From positions 729,206 through 793,205 of the forward strand of contig VXAI01000158.1 in the NCBI GenBank assembly GCA_013399305.1: DNA of 64,000 nucleotides, given 5' to 3'. Source of the stretch: Rostratula benghalensis (Eukaryota; Chordata; Aves; Charadriiformes; Rostratulidae). Below are positions 13,001-21,655 of this stretch, piece after piece. Below the pieces are notes generated by a model, which worked only from the letters and a program-made list of their open reading frames with translations, searched no databases and was not told the DNA's origin. Each line of letters opens with the position of its first letter. Position 1 is the first letter of the stretch. A program made the position numbers and the translations under genes.

Positions 13001-13410
13001 AAAGAAACAAGCAGCAATGATAGATGTGGTACTGAAGACAGTAGAAAGGTAGGATTTATCTGCATATTTTTAATTGATTACAAGTCAGATATACAGAAAT
13101 ACATTATCTAATTCAAAGCACTTAATATCGGAAGTCTAAAACTTAAGCAAGTTTCAAAAGGCTAAACATGGATGTGAAAATTCGAGCTTGTCCAGATTTA
13201 CTGGGCTGAAGTGACAACGATTCTTCCAGTCTTCTGTGTTCTGGCAATGGTACTTAAATGTCTTCGGTTTTCGGAAAGCTTCCTTGTCTTCAAGTTTACA
13301 TTTTTCAGGTTTCAGCTTCTGAGCACAGGAATTTGATATGCCTTTGTCTATTCGATTAAATAATGTCCAAAACCATTATGAGAATGGAAGTAGGAGTCCC
13401 TGGGTGAAAG
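10034..13410. other. Unique non-coding sequence
   Basis: No gene is recognised. A 104-codon minus-strand frame at 10976-11290 matches no family and starts within a local duplication. A 96-codon plus-strand frame at 12282-12572 includes a GC-balanced patch at 12460-12560 that could be a short conserved element. No CR1 is seen until 13,411. Confidence 0.5.
10879..10967. repeat. Imperfect tandem duplication, 52-bp period
   Basis: The segment GAAAG-(C/T)-ACTAAATATTTCTG occurs at 10879-10898 and again at 10931-10950. In both copies TAGACAGACTAA follows. The second copy lacks about 10 bp (the GAGACAGAAC portion) present in the first. This is a local duplication with a later small deletion. Confidence 0.75.
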
Positions 13411-13664
13411 GTAGAATCGTAGAATCCTAGAATCACTCAGATTGGAAGAGACCCTTGGGAACATCAAATCCAACCATCAGCCCCACTCTACAAATTCCTC
13501 CCCTACACCATATCTCCCAACACCACATCTAAAAACTCTGAAATACCTTCAGGGATGGGGACTCAACCATCTCCCTGGGCAGCCTATTCCAGTGCTGACC
13601 ACCCTTTCTGTGAAAAATTCTTTCCTAATGTTCAGCCTAAACCTGCCCTGTTGCAGCTTGCACT
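13411..13664 (-). mobile_element. CR1 LINE fragment, 3' end, antisense
   Basis: Read on the plus strand, the segment starts with three TAGAATC-type octamers, then the TTGGAAGAGACCC and ATCAAATCCAACCATCAG blocks. It continues with CTTCAGGGATGGGGACTCAACCA, CCCTGGGCAGCCTATTCCAGTG and TTTCCTAATGTTCAGCC-type blocks. This is the reverse complement of a CR1 3' end, so the element points left. It is 5'-truncated at the right edge. A 6-bp TGAAAG flanks both ends (13405-13410 and 13664-13669). CR1 usually leaves no clear target duplication, so this may be coincidence. Confidence 0.92.
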
Positions 13665-14954
13665 GAAAGATTAATAGGAAAAATGGAGACACAAGACACA
13701 AGGAAAGTAGCACTGTTTTATATATAATGGACTGCAGAGAGATATCAAGGAGTCATCAACTCCCTCCCTGTACATTCAGTCTGGTACTCTGACCACTGCT
13801 GCCATCCGTGTGACCCCGAGTGTATTTATAAATCTAGGAAATTTTAATTTAACTCTTATTTCAGCCCTCCTGATAAATTTGCAGAACTATATTTTCCACC
13901 AAGCTTATTGTTAAAGCATAGCCCAGTTACTTTTTCTGTTTCATTCTCAATGCAAAATGCCATGTCTTTTTTGCCTTTTTTTTTTTTTTTAATCATTTAT
14001 TTTGTGTTTGTGAGTTGTGTCCAACAATACTGCCCACATATTTTAAAAGTGGCAACATAAGGAGTTATTTGCAAGAAGCCTTGAAGCACCATCAAGGACA
14101 CCTGCTTGCAGGATTGTATTAAACCGAGATCAGCCAACATTGCAGTGTATTTCAGCACTGGAATCAGCCAAAAATATGTCCCTAGCAGTGCTATTTTCAT
14201 TATTCAGACCTTCACCCAAAATCTGTGTAACTGCCTCTTAAATTAATTTTCACACTTGCCTGTCTCTATAACTAGCTTCGGCACTATGCTGTATATTTTA
14301 ACTACAAGGAAATATTGCAGGTAGAAGAGTTCTCCCTGAAGTCACTAGCATCCTCCTTAAATTCAATCCACGGTCTCTCAGTCCCCCGCTTGCAGTGGGG
14401 GGCACCTGTCATCTTTTTCATCACGGCAAGCTGTGCCCTAGATTCTGCACCCCCTCCCCTTCCCACCATACAGGTACGTGTGAGAGGATGTTCTTTTCCC
14501 ACTGAATTTTTTATTCGATAAATAAATAAAACTTTCCTGAAGTTGCAAAGGTCTCAAAGGTGTAGGAACTTGTAATATGAAAAAGAAGAATAAAAGATAT
14601 AAAAAAACCCAAAAGAAAATAAAAGGGGGGGGAAAAAAAAGAGTTCAAAGACAGCCAGGCAAGGTAGAAAGGAAAAGATCAGTTCAAGTGCGATGAAAAT
14701 AAAGTTCTAGACTAACACCAGTAAAATGGATGGAAATATGAACAAAGTTCAAATTATGCATTTGGGCCAAAGTCATCTGAGTTTGAGTTGGAATGAACAT
14801 CAGAATGATTAAAGGCTACTGCAAACTTTCACAGGTAGTCAAATACAAATTTTCCAGGAATGCAATAATTAATGATACCACTTCCTTCCCAGTAAAAGGT
14901 AGTTGTACTGGACTCTCGGGGTTTTTTTAGAAGTGTAAAGTAGGCTTTACTAAG
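13665..14954. other. Non-coding sequence with A/G-rich tract and possible CR1 remnant
   Basis: There is no gene. A T run lies at about 13978-13991. An A-rich tract with an internal run of eight G lies at 14580-14641. Around 14748-14785 the sequence AAATTATGCATTTGGGCC resembles the K-V-L-H-L-G part of CR1 ORF2, which normally lies just upstream of the reading frame seen at 14,959. The DNA between does not align to CR1 by eye. Confidence 0.45.
14580..14641. repeat. A-rich low-complexity tract with G8 run
   Basis: A-rich sequence with scattered G and C contains GGGGGGGG at 14625-14632 followed by eight A. Simple sequence without a recognised parent element. Confidence 0.8.
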
Positions 14955-15656
14955 AGGTTTGGAAAGCAGAGATGGGGAAAGGGACCTGGGGGTCCTGGTA
15001 GACAGCAGGATGACCATGAGCCAGCTCTGTGCCCTGGTGGACAGGAAGGCCAATGGCATCCTGGAATGTATTAGAAGGGCTGTGGTCAGTAGGTCAAGAG
15101 AGGTTCTCCTCCCCCTCTACTCTCCCCTGGTGAGACCCCATCTGGAATACTGTGTCTGGTTCTGGGCCCCTCCGTTCCAGAGGGACAGGGAACTGCTTGA
15201 GAGAGTCCAGGGCAGGGCTACAAAGATGATGAAGGGAGTGGAGCATCTCCCAAAGGCTGAGGGAGCTGGGTCTTTTTAGCTTGGAGAAGAGGAGACTGAG
15301 GGAGAACCCCATTAATATATAAGCTTTATATATTATGAAATATTATAATGTGTAAAGGGTGAGTGTCAGGAGGATGGAGCCAGGCTCTTTTCAGTGACAG
15401 CCACAAGGGACAATGGGCGCAATCTGGAAAATAGGGTGTTTCACTTAAATATGAGAAAAAAACTTCACGATGAGGGTGACGGAACACTGGAAGGGGCTGT
15501 TCAGAGAGGTTGTGGAGTCTCCTTCTCTGGAGACATTCAAGACCCGTCTGGACGCATTCCTGTGTGACCTGATCTGGGTGTTCCTGCTCTGGCAGGGGGA
15601 TTGGACTGGATGATCCTTCAAGGTTCCTTCCAATCGCTGATATTCTGTGATTCTGT
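14955..15656 (+). mobile_element. CR1 LINE, about 700-bp 3' portion, sense strand
   Basis: This is the longest plus-strand CR1 here. It covers the C-terminal part of the ORF2 reverse transcriptase region and the whole 3' end. The last bases hold two ATTCTGTG-type octamers, the CR1 hallmark in place of a poly(A) tail. Between about 15310 and 15360 an AT-rich block (ATATATAAGC, TATTATAATG) replaces a somewhat shorter coding stretch in related copies, suggesting a small insertion. The 3' end (GGAGTCTCC, GGAGACATTCAAGACCC, CTCTGGCAGGGGGATTGGACTGGATGATC) is of the same type as the inner CR1 at 58.0 kb. Confidence 0.95.
14959..15279 (+). pseudogene. CR1 ORF2 remnant (reverse transcriptase C-terminal region)
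   Basis: A 106-codon open frame lies inside the CR1 at 14,955. It carries motifs typical of the CR1 ORF2 C-terminal region: [10 protein letters not shown] near residues 7-16, [13 protein letters not shown] near 30-42, [20 protein letters not shown] near 45-64, then [23 protein letters not shown] and EHLPK. In an active element this protein makes the reverse transcriptase and endonuclease that copy CR1 RNA into the genome. Here the catalytic YxDD region and endonuclease lie upstream and are absent, and the frame is lost after residue 106 at the AT-rich insertion. It starts at a TTG, so it is not an independent gene. Confidence 0.9.
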
Positions 15657-16214
15657 TAGTTGTAGTATATAGATAAATAACAGCTTTTCCTAAGATCAGA
15701 CCAGAGTCTGATCCCAGGAAAATCCCAGAGTTTTTTAAGTGCTTTGCCCATCTTTTGCCTAGTCCTATGTGTTAAAGGCATTGCATAACCTCCTTAGTAC
15801 ATTTGACATAATTTAAAAAACATTTGGACTCTGTGTCAAACATAGTGCTAACCTGTTTATACCTAAGGCTCTTGTGTTTCTATCACAGCAGCCATTTTAG
15901 GTGTCCTAGAGGCAAATAAAAATAATTTTCAGATTATTTTCACCAAATGAATTCCACCATTAAGCTTATGCTCCATCTAAATCAGAGGTAACAAATAAAA
16001 GTAATTTATCTCTCCCCTGCCTTTCCTCTCCAATTCTTTGTCTGCAGCATGGACCTCAGTTTTCTCCACAAAATGCTCATTCTTCGAGGGCCAGATATTC
16101 CACCTTTTGATCTTGGTAAGAGAGCAGCAGAGATAGGTTCCCATTCGGGTAATCTGGGATCCACAGCAATGATTTTTTGAAATATCAGAATGGCCCATTT
16201 GTTAAATTTCCCAG
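15657..16214. other. Unique non-coding sequence
   Basis: No gene or repeat is recognised between the CR1 at 14,955 and the inverted-repeat cluster that follows. Overlapping minus-strand frames of 73-75 codons at 15977-16233 share the same DNA and match nothing. Confidence 0.5.
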
Positions 16215-16248
16215 TTTTATCCAAGAACAGCACTGTTCTTGGATAAAA
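16215..16248. repeat. Perfect 16-bp inverted repeat with 2-nt loop
   Basis: TTTTATCCAAGAACAG (16215-16230) is followed by CA and then its exact reverse complement CTGTTCTTGGATAAAA (16233-16248). The hairpin does not extend further. It is the strongest palindrome I found in the window. Confidence 0.9.
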
Positions 16249-16288
16249 TATTTTTTTGTTCTGTCTCTAGACTGATAAAAAAAAATAT

Positions 16289-16310
16289 CAATCAACATGT
16301 TTGTTGATTG
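16289..16310. repeat. Perfect 9-bp inverted repeat
   Basis: CAATCAACA and TGTTGATTG form perfect arms around a 4-nt loop, about 40 bp downstream of the 16-bp hairpin. Confidence 0.8.
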
Positions 16311-16518
16311 TGGGCCAAAAGGAAGCATTTCAAATTTGTTTGGGAAATGTCTCCAACTTATGTTGGTAGACAACCAGTGTCAAGGAACTTCTTGAGGATT
16401 CTTTTGGCTCCCTAAAGAATTCCAGCAACAGAATATTACCTGAATTAAATTATTTCTCCTATAAATAGATTAAATCTGAAATAATTTTCTCTGTAAATAA
16501 TTATAAATAATTATTTTA

Positions 16519-16560
16519 GACAGGTGACCTGTCCAAGATGGGCAAGACCTCCATCTTGCC
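16519..16560. repeat. Two adjacent inverted repeats
   Basis: GACAGGT-G-ACCTGTC at 16519-16533 is a perfect 7+1+7 palindrome with overlapping CAGGTG/CACCTG-like E-box halves. GGCAAGA at 16541-16547 pairs exactly with TCTTGCC at 16554-16560. Just upstream AAATAATTATTT (16505-16516) is self-complementary. Confidence 0.75.
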
Positions 16561-16742
16561 AATCTTTAATCACTGGTATCTGAAAGCTGTGCCTGGACAG
16601 AAAATTTTAGTGGTGCTTCTCATGTTTTCCTTAGATGCAGGCAGCTTATATAGAGTCATAGAATTGTCCAGGTTGGAAGGGACCTTTGAGACCATCTAGT
16701 CCAACCATCAACCTAACTCTGATAAAAAGCAACAACTTACCA

Positions 16743-16943
16743 CTAAAGCACATCACTAAACACTATGTCAACCTGTCTTTTAAAGACCTCCAGGGACAGT
16801 GCCTCAATCACTTCCCTGGGTAGCCCACTCCAATGCTTAGTAACATTTTCAGTTGAAAAAAATTTTCTGATATCCCATCTGATCCTTCCCTGGCTAAACA
16901 TTTCCTCTTGTCCTATCACCTGTGACTTGGTAGAAGAGACCAA
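16743..16943 (-). pseudogene. CR1 ORF2 C-terminal tail remnant
   Basis: This 66-codon minus-strand frame lies inside the CR1 and reads through the extreme C-terminus of ORF2. The recognisable stretch is RKFFSTENVTKHWSGLPREV followed by an SLEVFKR segment, which in CR1 forms the last part of the protein. It is separated by a frame change from the upstream piece at 16955-17155. The start is an alternative codon and the frame is not a gene. Confidence 0.75.
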
Positions 16944-16954
16944 CCCCCACCTCT

Positions 16955-17155
16955 CTACAATCTCCTTTCAGGTAGTTGTAGAGAGTGAGAAGGTCTCCCC
17001 TCAGCCTCCTCCAGGTTGAACTCCCCCAGTTCCCTCAGCCTCTCCTCACAAGGCTTACTCTCCAGACCCCTCACAAGCTTCATTGCCCATCTCTGGACCC
17101 TCTCCAGCACCTCAATGTCTTTTTTATTTGTGGTAAGTGACCCAAAACTAAACAC
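16955..17155 (-). pseudogene. CR1 ORF2 remnant
   Basis: A 66-codon minus-strand frame carries [20 protein letters not shown], then [19 protein letters not shown]. These are the LERVQ and ERLRELG blocks of the CR1 ORF2 region after the reverse transcriptase core. It is the same region as the plus-strand remnant at 14,959. The catalytic domains are missing through 5' truncation, so no activity is possible. Confidence 0.85.
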
Positions 17156-17285
17156 AGCCCTCGAGATGGGACCTCACTGGTACTGAGTAGAGGGGGATGA
17201 CCACCTCCTGAGTCCTGCTTACCACACTGTTCCTGATAAAGGCCAGAATGCTGTTGGACTTCTTAGCCATCTTGGCACCTGGCTT

Positions 17286-17994
17286 GATGAACCCCTGCAA
17301 TGTGATTCAGAGGGATGGTTTAAAGTTCATGTTTTACAACAGCCCAGCTCAGGAGATGCAGCTTCTGTTGCTCACCTCATTGTAGCTTTAGGTACTACAC
17401 ATCATGAGTTTCTTCTCATGCTGATTTATTGATTAAAACAGTAGGATCCTTGGAAAATGAGCTTTTTGGATGATGATGAATAGAGTGGGGCTTGAGTTCA
17501 CGTCCTCTAGATGTTTTGATAGCATGAATAATAAGTGGTAGTGGGATAATGGTGTACAAGTTTTACCCTGGACTTCTGCAAAAAGAGGGATTTCACCTGC
17601 TTGAAAAACCCCATGCTGAAGTCAGAGGAACCTCTGCAACCTGAACTGTTCCACTCTTCCAGCCCACACTAAATTATCTTTTCCACTCTCCATATGACAA
17701 ATTCCCAGTTGAGATTTCAAAGGCCATTGCCTTTGCGAGATTTTTTTTTTTTGAATTATTTTTTTGCATCCATCTTAATTCTGCTCAACTCATGGGGGAA
17801 AAAAAAAATAAAGAAAAAAAAGAGAGAGAGCGAGACAGAGAAAGAAGTTAAAAAAAAAAGACAAACAAACCCATCAAAATGATAATTGCTAAGTTATCAT
17901 TTGCTTGCTCTTTTCCAGTCTAGCTGCCGCAGCAGCTCCTCTCTCGTCTTCCACTCTGCCTCAGCTCCCAAATGGTATCAATTATCCACAAATC
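17286..17994. other. Non-coding sequence with A- and T-rich tracts
   Basis: No gene is present. T-rich (17742-17766) and A/G-rich (17797-17860) low-complexity tracts dominate the right half, and the 62-codon frame over them is only the translation of these tracts. Confidence 0.6.
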
Positions 17995-18200
17995 TCACAG
18001 GGCCTGCACCATCTGAATAACAATTCATTAACCTTCACTTTCCTCCTGCTGATTAACTCGCCCCCACCACCTCCCTGATGTAAGAGACAGCGTGTCGGAA
18101 ATTCAGCCAAACTTTTTAATTATGCAAATAATACAATACCGGGAGATAATTATTTAGCCCAGGACTCAGGCTGCATAGTCTACGCTCTGCTCTCCTAGAC
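17995..18200. promoter_or_regulatory. Candidate conserved element with POU octamer
   Basis: The POU octamer ATGCAAAT lies at 18122-18129, within AATTATGCAAATAATAC, so a homeodomain AATTA core overlaps it and TAAT follows. Flanks such as the GACAGCGTGTCGG block near 18090 are repeat-free and contain rare CpG. The context resembles neural or developmental enhancers, but only the motif is directly visible. Confidence 0.3.
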
Positions 18201-18525
18201 TTTTTGACTCTCTTTCTTTCTTTACATCATTTTAGTTGTGTCAAGGAGAATGAAGGGTTTTCAGTTTCGCTCAGTGCAGGTGATCTCTCAGAGAAGTTCT
18301 GAACAGATGTGCCGTGGTTTGGGGAAGAATAGGATGCTACAAGGCCAGTCAGGGAGCTCAAAGAGACAGTTTAAGTTTTCAATATCTATCTTTCAATCCA
18401 CCAATTTCCAAGCAGCCTCCAGATGAAGCTTGTACAGATCCAAAACATACCCATTCTGCGTAGTTCAAGTTATTTTCATTGCTCATGTCTGCAATGGAAT
18501 CGCTAAGCGCTGCCTTCTTTCCTTC

Positions 18526-18552
18526 TTTTTTTTTTTTTTTTTTTTTTTTTTT
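18526..18552. repeat. Poly(T) run, 27 bases
   Basis: An uninterrupted T run preceded by a CTTCTTTCCTTC pyrimidine stretch. No retrocopied sequence is recognisable next to it. Confidence 0.9.
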
Positions 18553-18952
18553 CAGTCAAAACTCTTTCTGATTGCAGCCAAATTTAATATTTCATAAATG
18601 AATAGCTGGAAATCAAGTTTAAGCATTCAAAGTTTTCTTTTTGACAGATATAACTTTAAAAACCAAACAAATTTATGACCAGAATTTTGTTTTGTGCAGA
18701 TACACACAACTTTCACCCAGAGCTAACTCAGGAATAGCAAGATGGATTTGTTTCAAACGCTTTAGCATGTTTTTTGACAGACACATATGGGATTGTTTCC
18801 ATTATGCAAAGGGTAAGATTCTGGGCAGATGAGATTTTGAACTTGGGTCTGTAATCATCTCGCCTTATGGCTCTGACCAATTCACATGAATGTACCTAGG
18901 CAATGGTTTCAGTGGTCTATGTACCTACCTTTATAGCTCTGGCTGGTCTGTT

Positions 18953-18983
18953 GAGTTTCATTACCTGTAAAATAGAGGTGACG
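18953..18983 (+). repeat. Possible MIR SINE fragment
   Basis: AGTTTCATTACCTGTAAAAT followed by AGAGGTGA resembles the MIR segment whose core reads CAGTTTCCTCATCTGTAAAA. Only about 30 bp align and the upstream sequence is not collinear with MIR by eye, so chance cannot be excluded. Confidence 0.3.
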
Positions 18984-21030
18984 TTGCTAGATAAAGAATT
19001 TTCTAATCTTTGAACTAAAACTTGCTTAGAGCTTAGAGTTAGAGAACTTACAGTTCGCATTGACAATATCAAATTTTACCGTCTGCTACACTCATCTGCC
19101 ATCATTCCCACACGCTGGAAGAAGACAATTGATTCTGCTTCGTAATTGGTTTCAAGCACAATAACATAAGAAAACCTTTGTGAGATAACACTATGCAAGA
19201 TTCAGGAAAGCTTAGGTTCCTCCAGTAATTTGTTTCATATATCCTAATGTGTTTAAATTGCATTCTTGGAAGCAGGTCATGGTTATATATTTAATATTTA
19301 TTATTTCTGATAGAATTTTTATAAAATCAATTTTCCTTGGTTGTCAACTTCAGAAACACCTCCTTCTCTTTCAGTAGGCACAAACTTTTCAAATCTTGAG
19401 GCTGGAAAGTTCAGCATCTAAAATATCAGGATTTCACAATAGGCAGTCCCTTGCTTAGGCTGGTGGCTTCTGGAGGTCTCATTCTTGGGTATCTAGCTGT
19501 TCTCATGCCTTCTATAGGAAACCAAACTGAGAGTACCCACCCAGCAGCTGGAGTAAGATGTGACAACACAAACTCATCTTATAAAGTAAATGCCATAAGT
19601 TGTTTAGGAATCTAGTGATTAAAGAAATAGCCTGTTTTACAGAGGTGCTGAGTACCTTTAGCCTTTATTGTCTACACTGGAAGAGTCAGATTGTCTTCTC
19701 TTCTAGAAACAGGTCAAATAATTGCTTATGTGTGGTGCTTCATAAATAATTTTAGGGACCCAAGTTTTAACAGCTTGTCCTATGCAATTGGAAAAAGTCA
19801 CACTGAAAAGCAGAGTCAGTACTGAAAGGAAGATAAAGTTGGTCTCATCTCTGTGGCCCACGTTCAGTGTCTTGGATTAAATTGCTTCTTTATACCAGTG
19901 CTACATATGAGCATCTCTTTGCCTGCCTGGGGGTTGCTTCCGTCCTTTTTATGGCCAGAAAATGAAAAACACTTAACAATCCACAGAAATCAGGTTAGGA
20001 AATCAAATGAAGAATCATATTTTATCTGAATAAAACATTTGGGATGCAACATCAGGCCTATGCAAGGATTACTAATGGAATGGATTAACTTTTTCAAAGG
20101 CTAGAGAAACACCCACTAAATATTTTATATGAAGGCAGTAAATGGAAGAAGGTATAAATACCTAGCTTGCAAATGTATCCAGGACATCATTCTTGGTAAA
20201 TTTTCAGTCACTGTGAAGAGCTAAGGTTTGATTTTTTTCACTTATTTAGAGACATCCTATTTATTGCACAATGCCTCAATGCACATGGGTTTGGTACGAG
20301 TAAGGATTCACAAGGAAAACTGTGGGAAACCTTCCCTGTGAAGCTCCAAGGTCATGTCTTACACCATTCTGAAGGTCTCTACACCTCTGGATGTGCATTT
20401 TTCCTTCAAGTTTTCCTACTTAAGAATAAAAATATGCAGAAGTCTTTTATGCTCGTACTTCTTTCTTAGCACCCAATGAGATCTCAATAATTAGTTCAGG
20501 TCCTTGTGGATGCAACCATGTTCACTCAAATACATTTAAATGATCCATAATATTCCCATGCCATTTTTTGGAAGATTTACATCACTGATTATGTGGCTCG
20601 CCTTTATATTTGTACAAACCAATATTTATCCTAGGACTTTTGAGATTTAGAGGTGCAATAAGGTTTCCAGGCAAGACTTACTGACTCTCTTTCTCTAACC
20701 AGCTGGACTGACCTTCAAAACCAAACTTGGAGAAGGACTCAGTTAATGTATGTCTACAAACTTGTAACTTGATTTTTATATAAGTGCTAAGCTAACTCTG
20801 TTTAATTGATTTTCCACATTGTACACTGAGAAATAGGATTTTTATGGCTCTTGAATAATTCACAACTTTGATTCCTAAGGCAAAAAAAATGGGCAAGGAA
20901 TAAAAGCATAATTATCATTGTAGCAGAGGTCAAAAGGACAAGCTGGCCATAAGTTCATAATGTGCTTGTGCTCTTGGACTCATTGTGGACTGTGGAATAT
21001 TACCTTGTTGAAATCTTATTACTTAAGGAA

Positions 21031-21060
21031 TAAAAAAAAAATAAAAAAAAAATTAAAAAA
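21031..21060. repeat. A-rich low-complexity tract
   Basis: Runs of 9, 9 and 6 A separated by T or TT lie directly before the TGACA-rich block. Confidence 0.85.
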
Positions 21061-21117
21061 AGCGCACAGGCAGTTAGCTGCAAAAGAAATGGAGGAAGTG
21101 TTAATTTTTAAGCAAGT

Positions 21118-21655
21118 TTGACAAAGATTGAGTTTCATATGACAAATACTGTCAGCAAGACAGGATTCTGTCAGTGGAAGAAGTTTAAACATTAACAATT
21201 TCTGTCAGGCTGTTGACACAACCACGGCAGACATTTCCCAAGATGCTGAGATGACTGCTGGCATTTGTCAACAATCCTGTCACAGTGACAGCAATAAGAC
21301 CATGTCTGGAAATGTGACAGTTTTGGCTTTGTGTTCCCCTGAGCATTGGCCCAGGTGTTCAGAGAAAGTGTGGGAAAAACCCGTATTTCTGCATTGTCAT
21401 TCGAACACGGAAAAAACACAGGAGGAAAATGAGCTGTCACTCCAATTCCCGTGATGCCTTGCTGCTTAGCATAACTCCACTCTGCGGCCCAGGGTCCACT
21501 GGTCCATACTCTGACAGATAATTAAGAAAGCAGCAGCTTTTTCTAGACGGCTCTTCCTCGTGATTTGCATTTTAGCCAGAGGCGACCAGTTATAAAAAAA
21601 ACATGATGGAAAGATGGTAAGAAGCCAATTAGATGGATGGATGGCTGACTGACAG
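21118..21655. promoter_or_regulatory. Dense TGACA/TGTCA cluster, candidate enhancer
   Basis: Fourteen TGACA or TGTCA pentamers lie within about 540 bp. Nine of them are the full hexamer CTGTCA/TGACAG, at 21149, 21168, 21202, 21277, 21286, 21315, 21434, 21512 and 21650. With equal base frequencies about 0.26 such hexamers would be expected on both strands together. TGACAG is the recognition core of TALE homeodomain factors (MEIS, PKNOX/PREP, TGIF). Two copies form the palindrome CTGTCACAGTGACAG (21277-21291), and another stands beside a homeodomain core in TGACAGATAATTA. No simple repeat explains the excess. Enhancer function is inferred. Confidence 0.45.

Larger units (their letters stand above)
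16652..17285 (-). mobile_element. CR1 LINE, about 630 bp, antisense
   Basis: The plus strand begins with a TCATAGAATTGTCCAGG block (eroded octamer and 3' end) and GGTTGGAAGGGACC. It continues through TTAAAGACCTCCAGGGACAG, CTTCCCTGGGTAGCCCACTCC, and AAGGTCTCCCCTCAGCCTCC. It ends in the ORF2 part that reads CTGTTGGACTTCTTAGCCAT on the plus strand. The element points left and is 5'-truncated near 17,285. Its 3' end (CATCAACCTAACTCTGAT, CATCACTAAACACTATG) is of the same type as the outer copy at 57.9 kb and unlike the 14,955 copy. Confidence 0.94.
18201..21117. other. Unique non-coding sequence with simple tracts
   Basis: No gene is recognised. A 27-base T run lies at 18526-18552. A possible MIR-like piece lies at 18,953. 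A-rich sequence with T interruptions lies at 21031-21060. The open frames are all under 65 codons. Confidence 0.5.

Noticed and set aside
13405..13669. TGAAAG flanking the 13.4-kb CR1 as a target-site duplication
   Set aside because: CR1 normally lacks clear duplications and a 6-bp match at flexible ends is easily accidental; noted but not used.
19636..19665. TTTTACAGAGGTGCTGAGTACC as an old reptile repeat
   Set aside because: The match is limited to about 22 bp and the continuation is unrelated.
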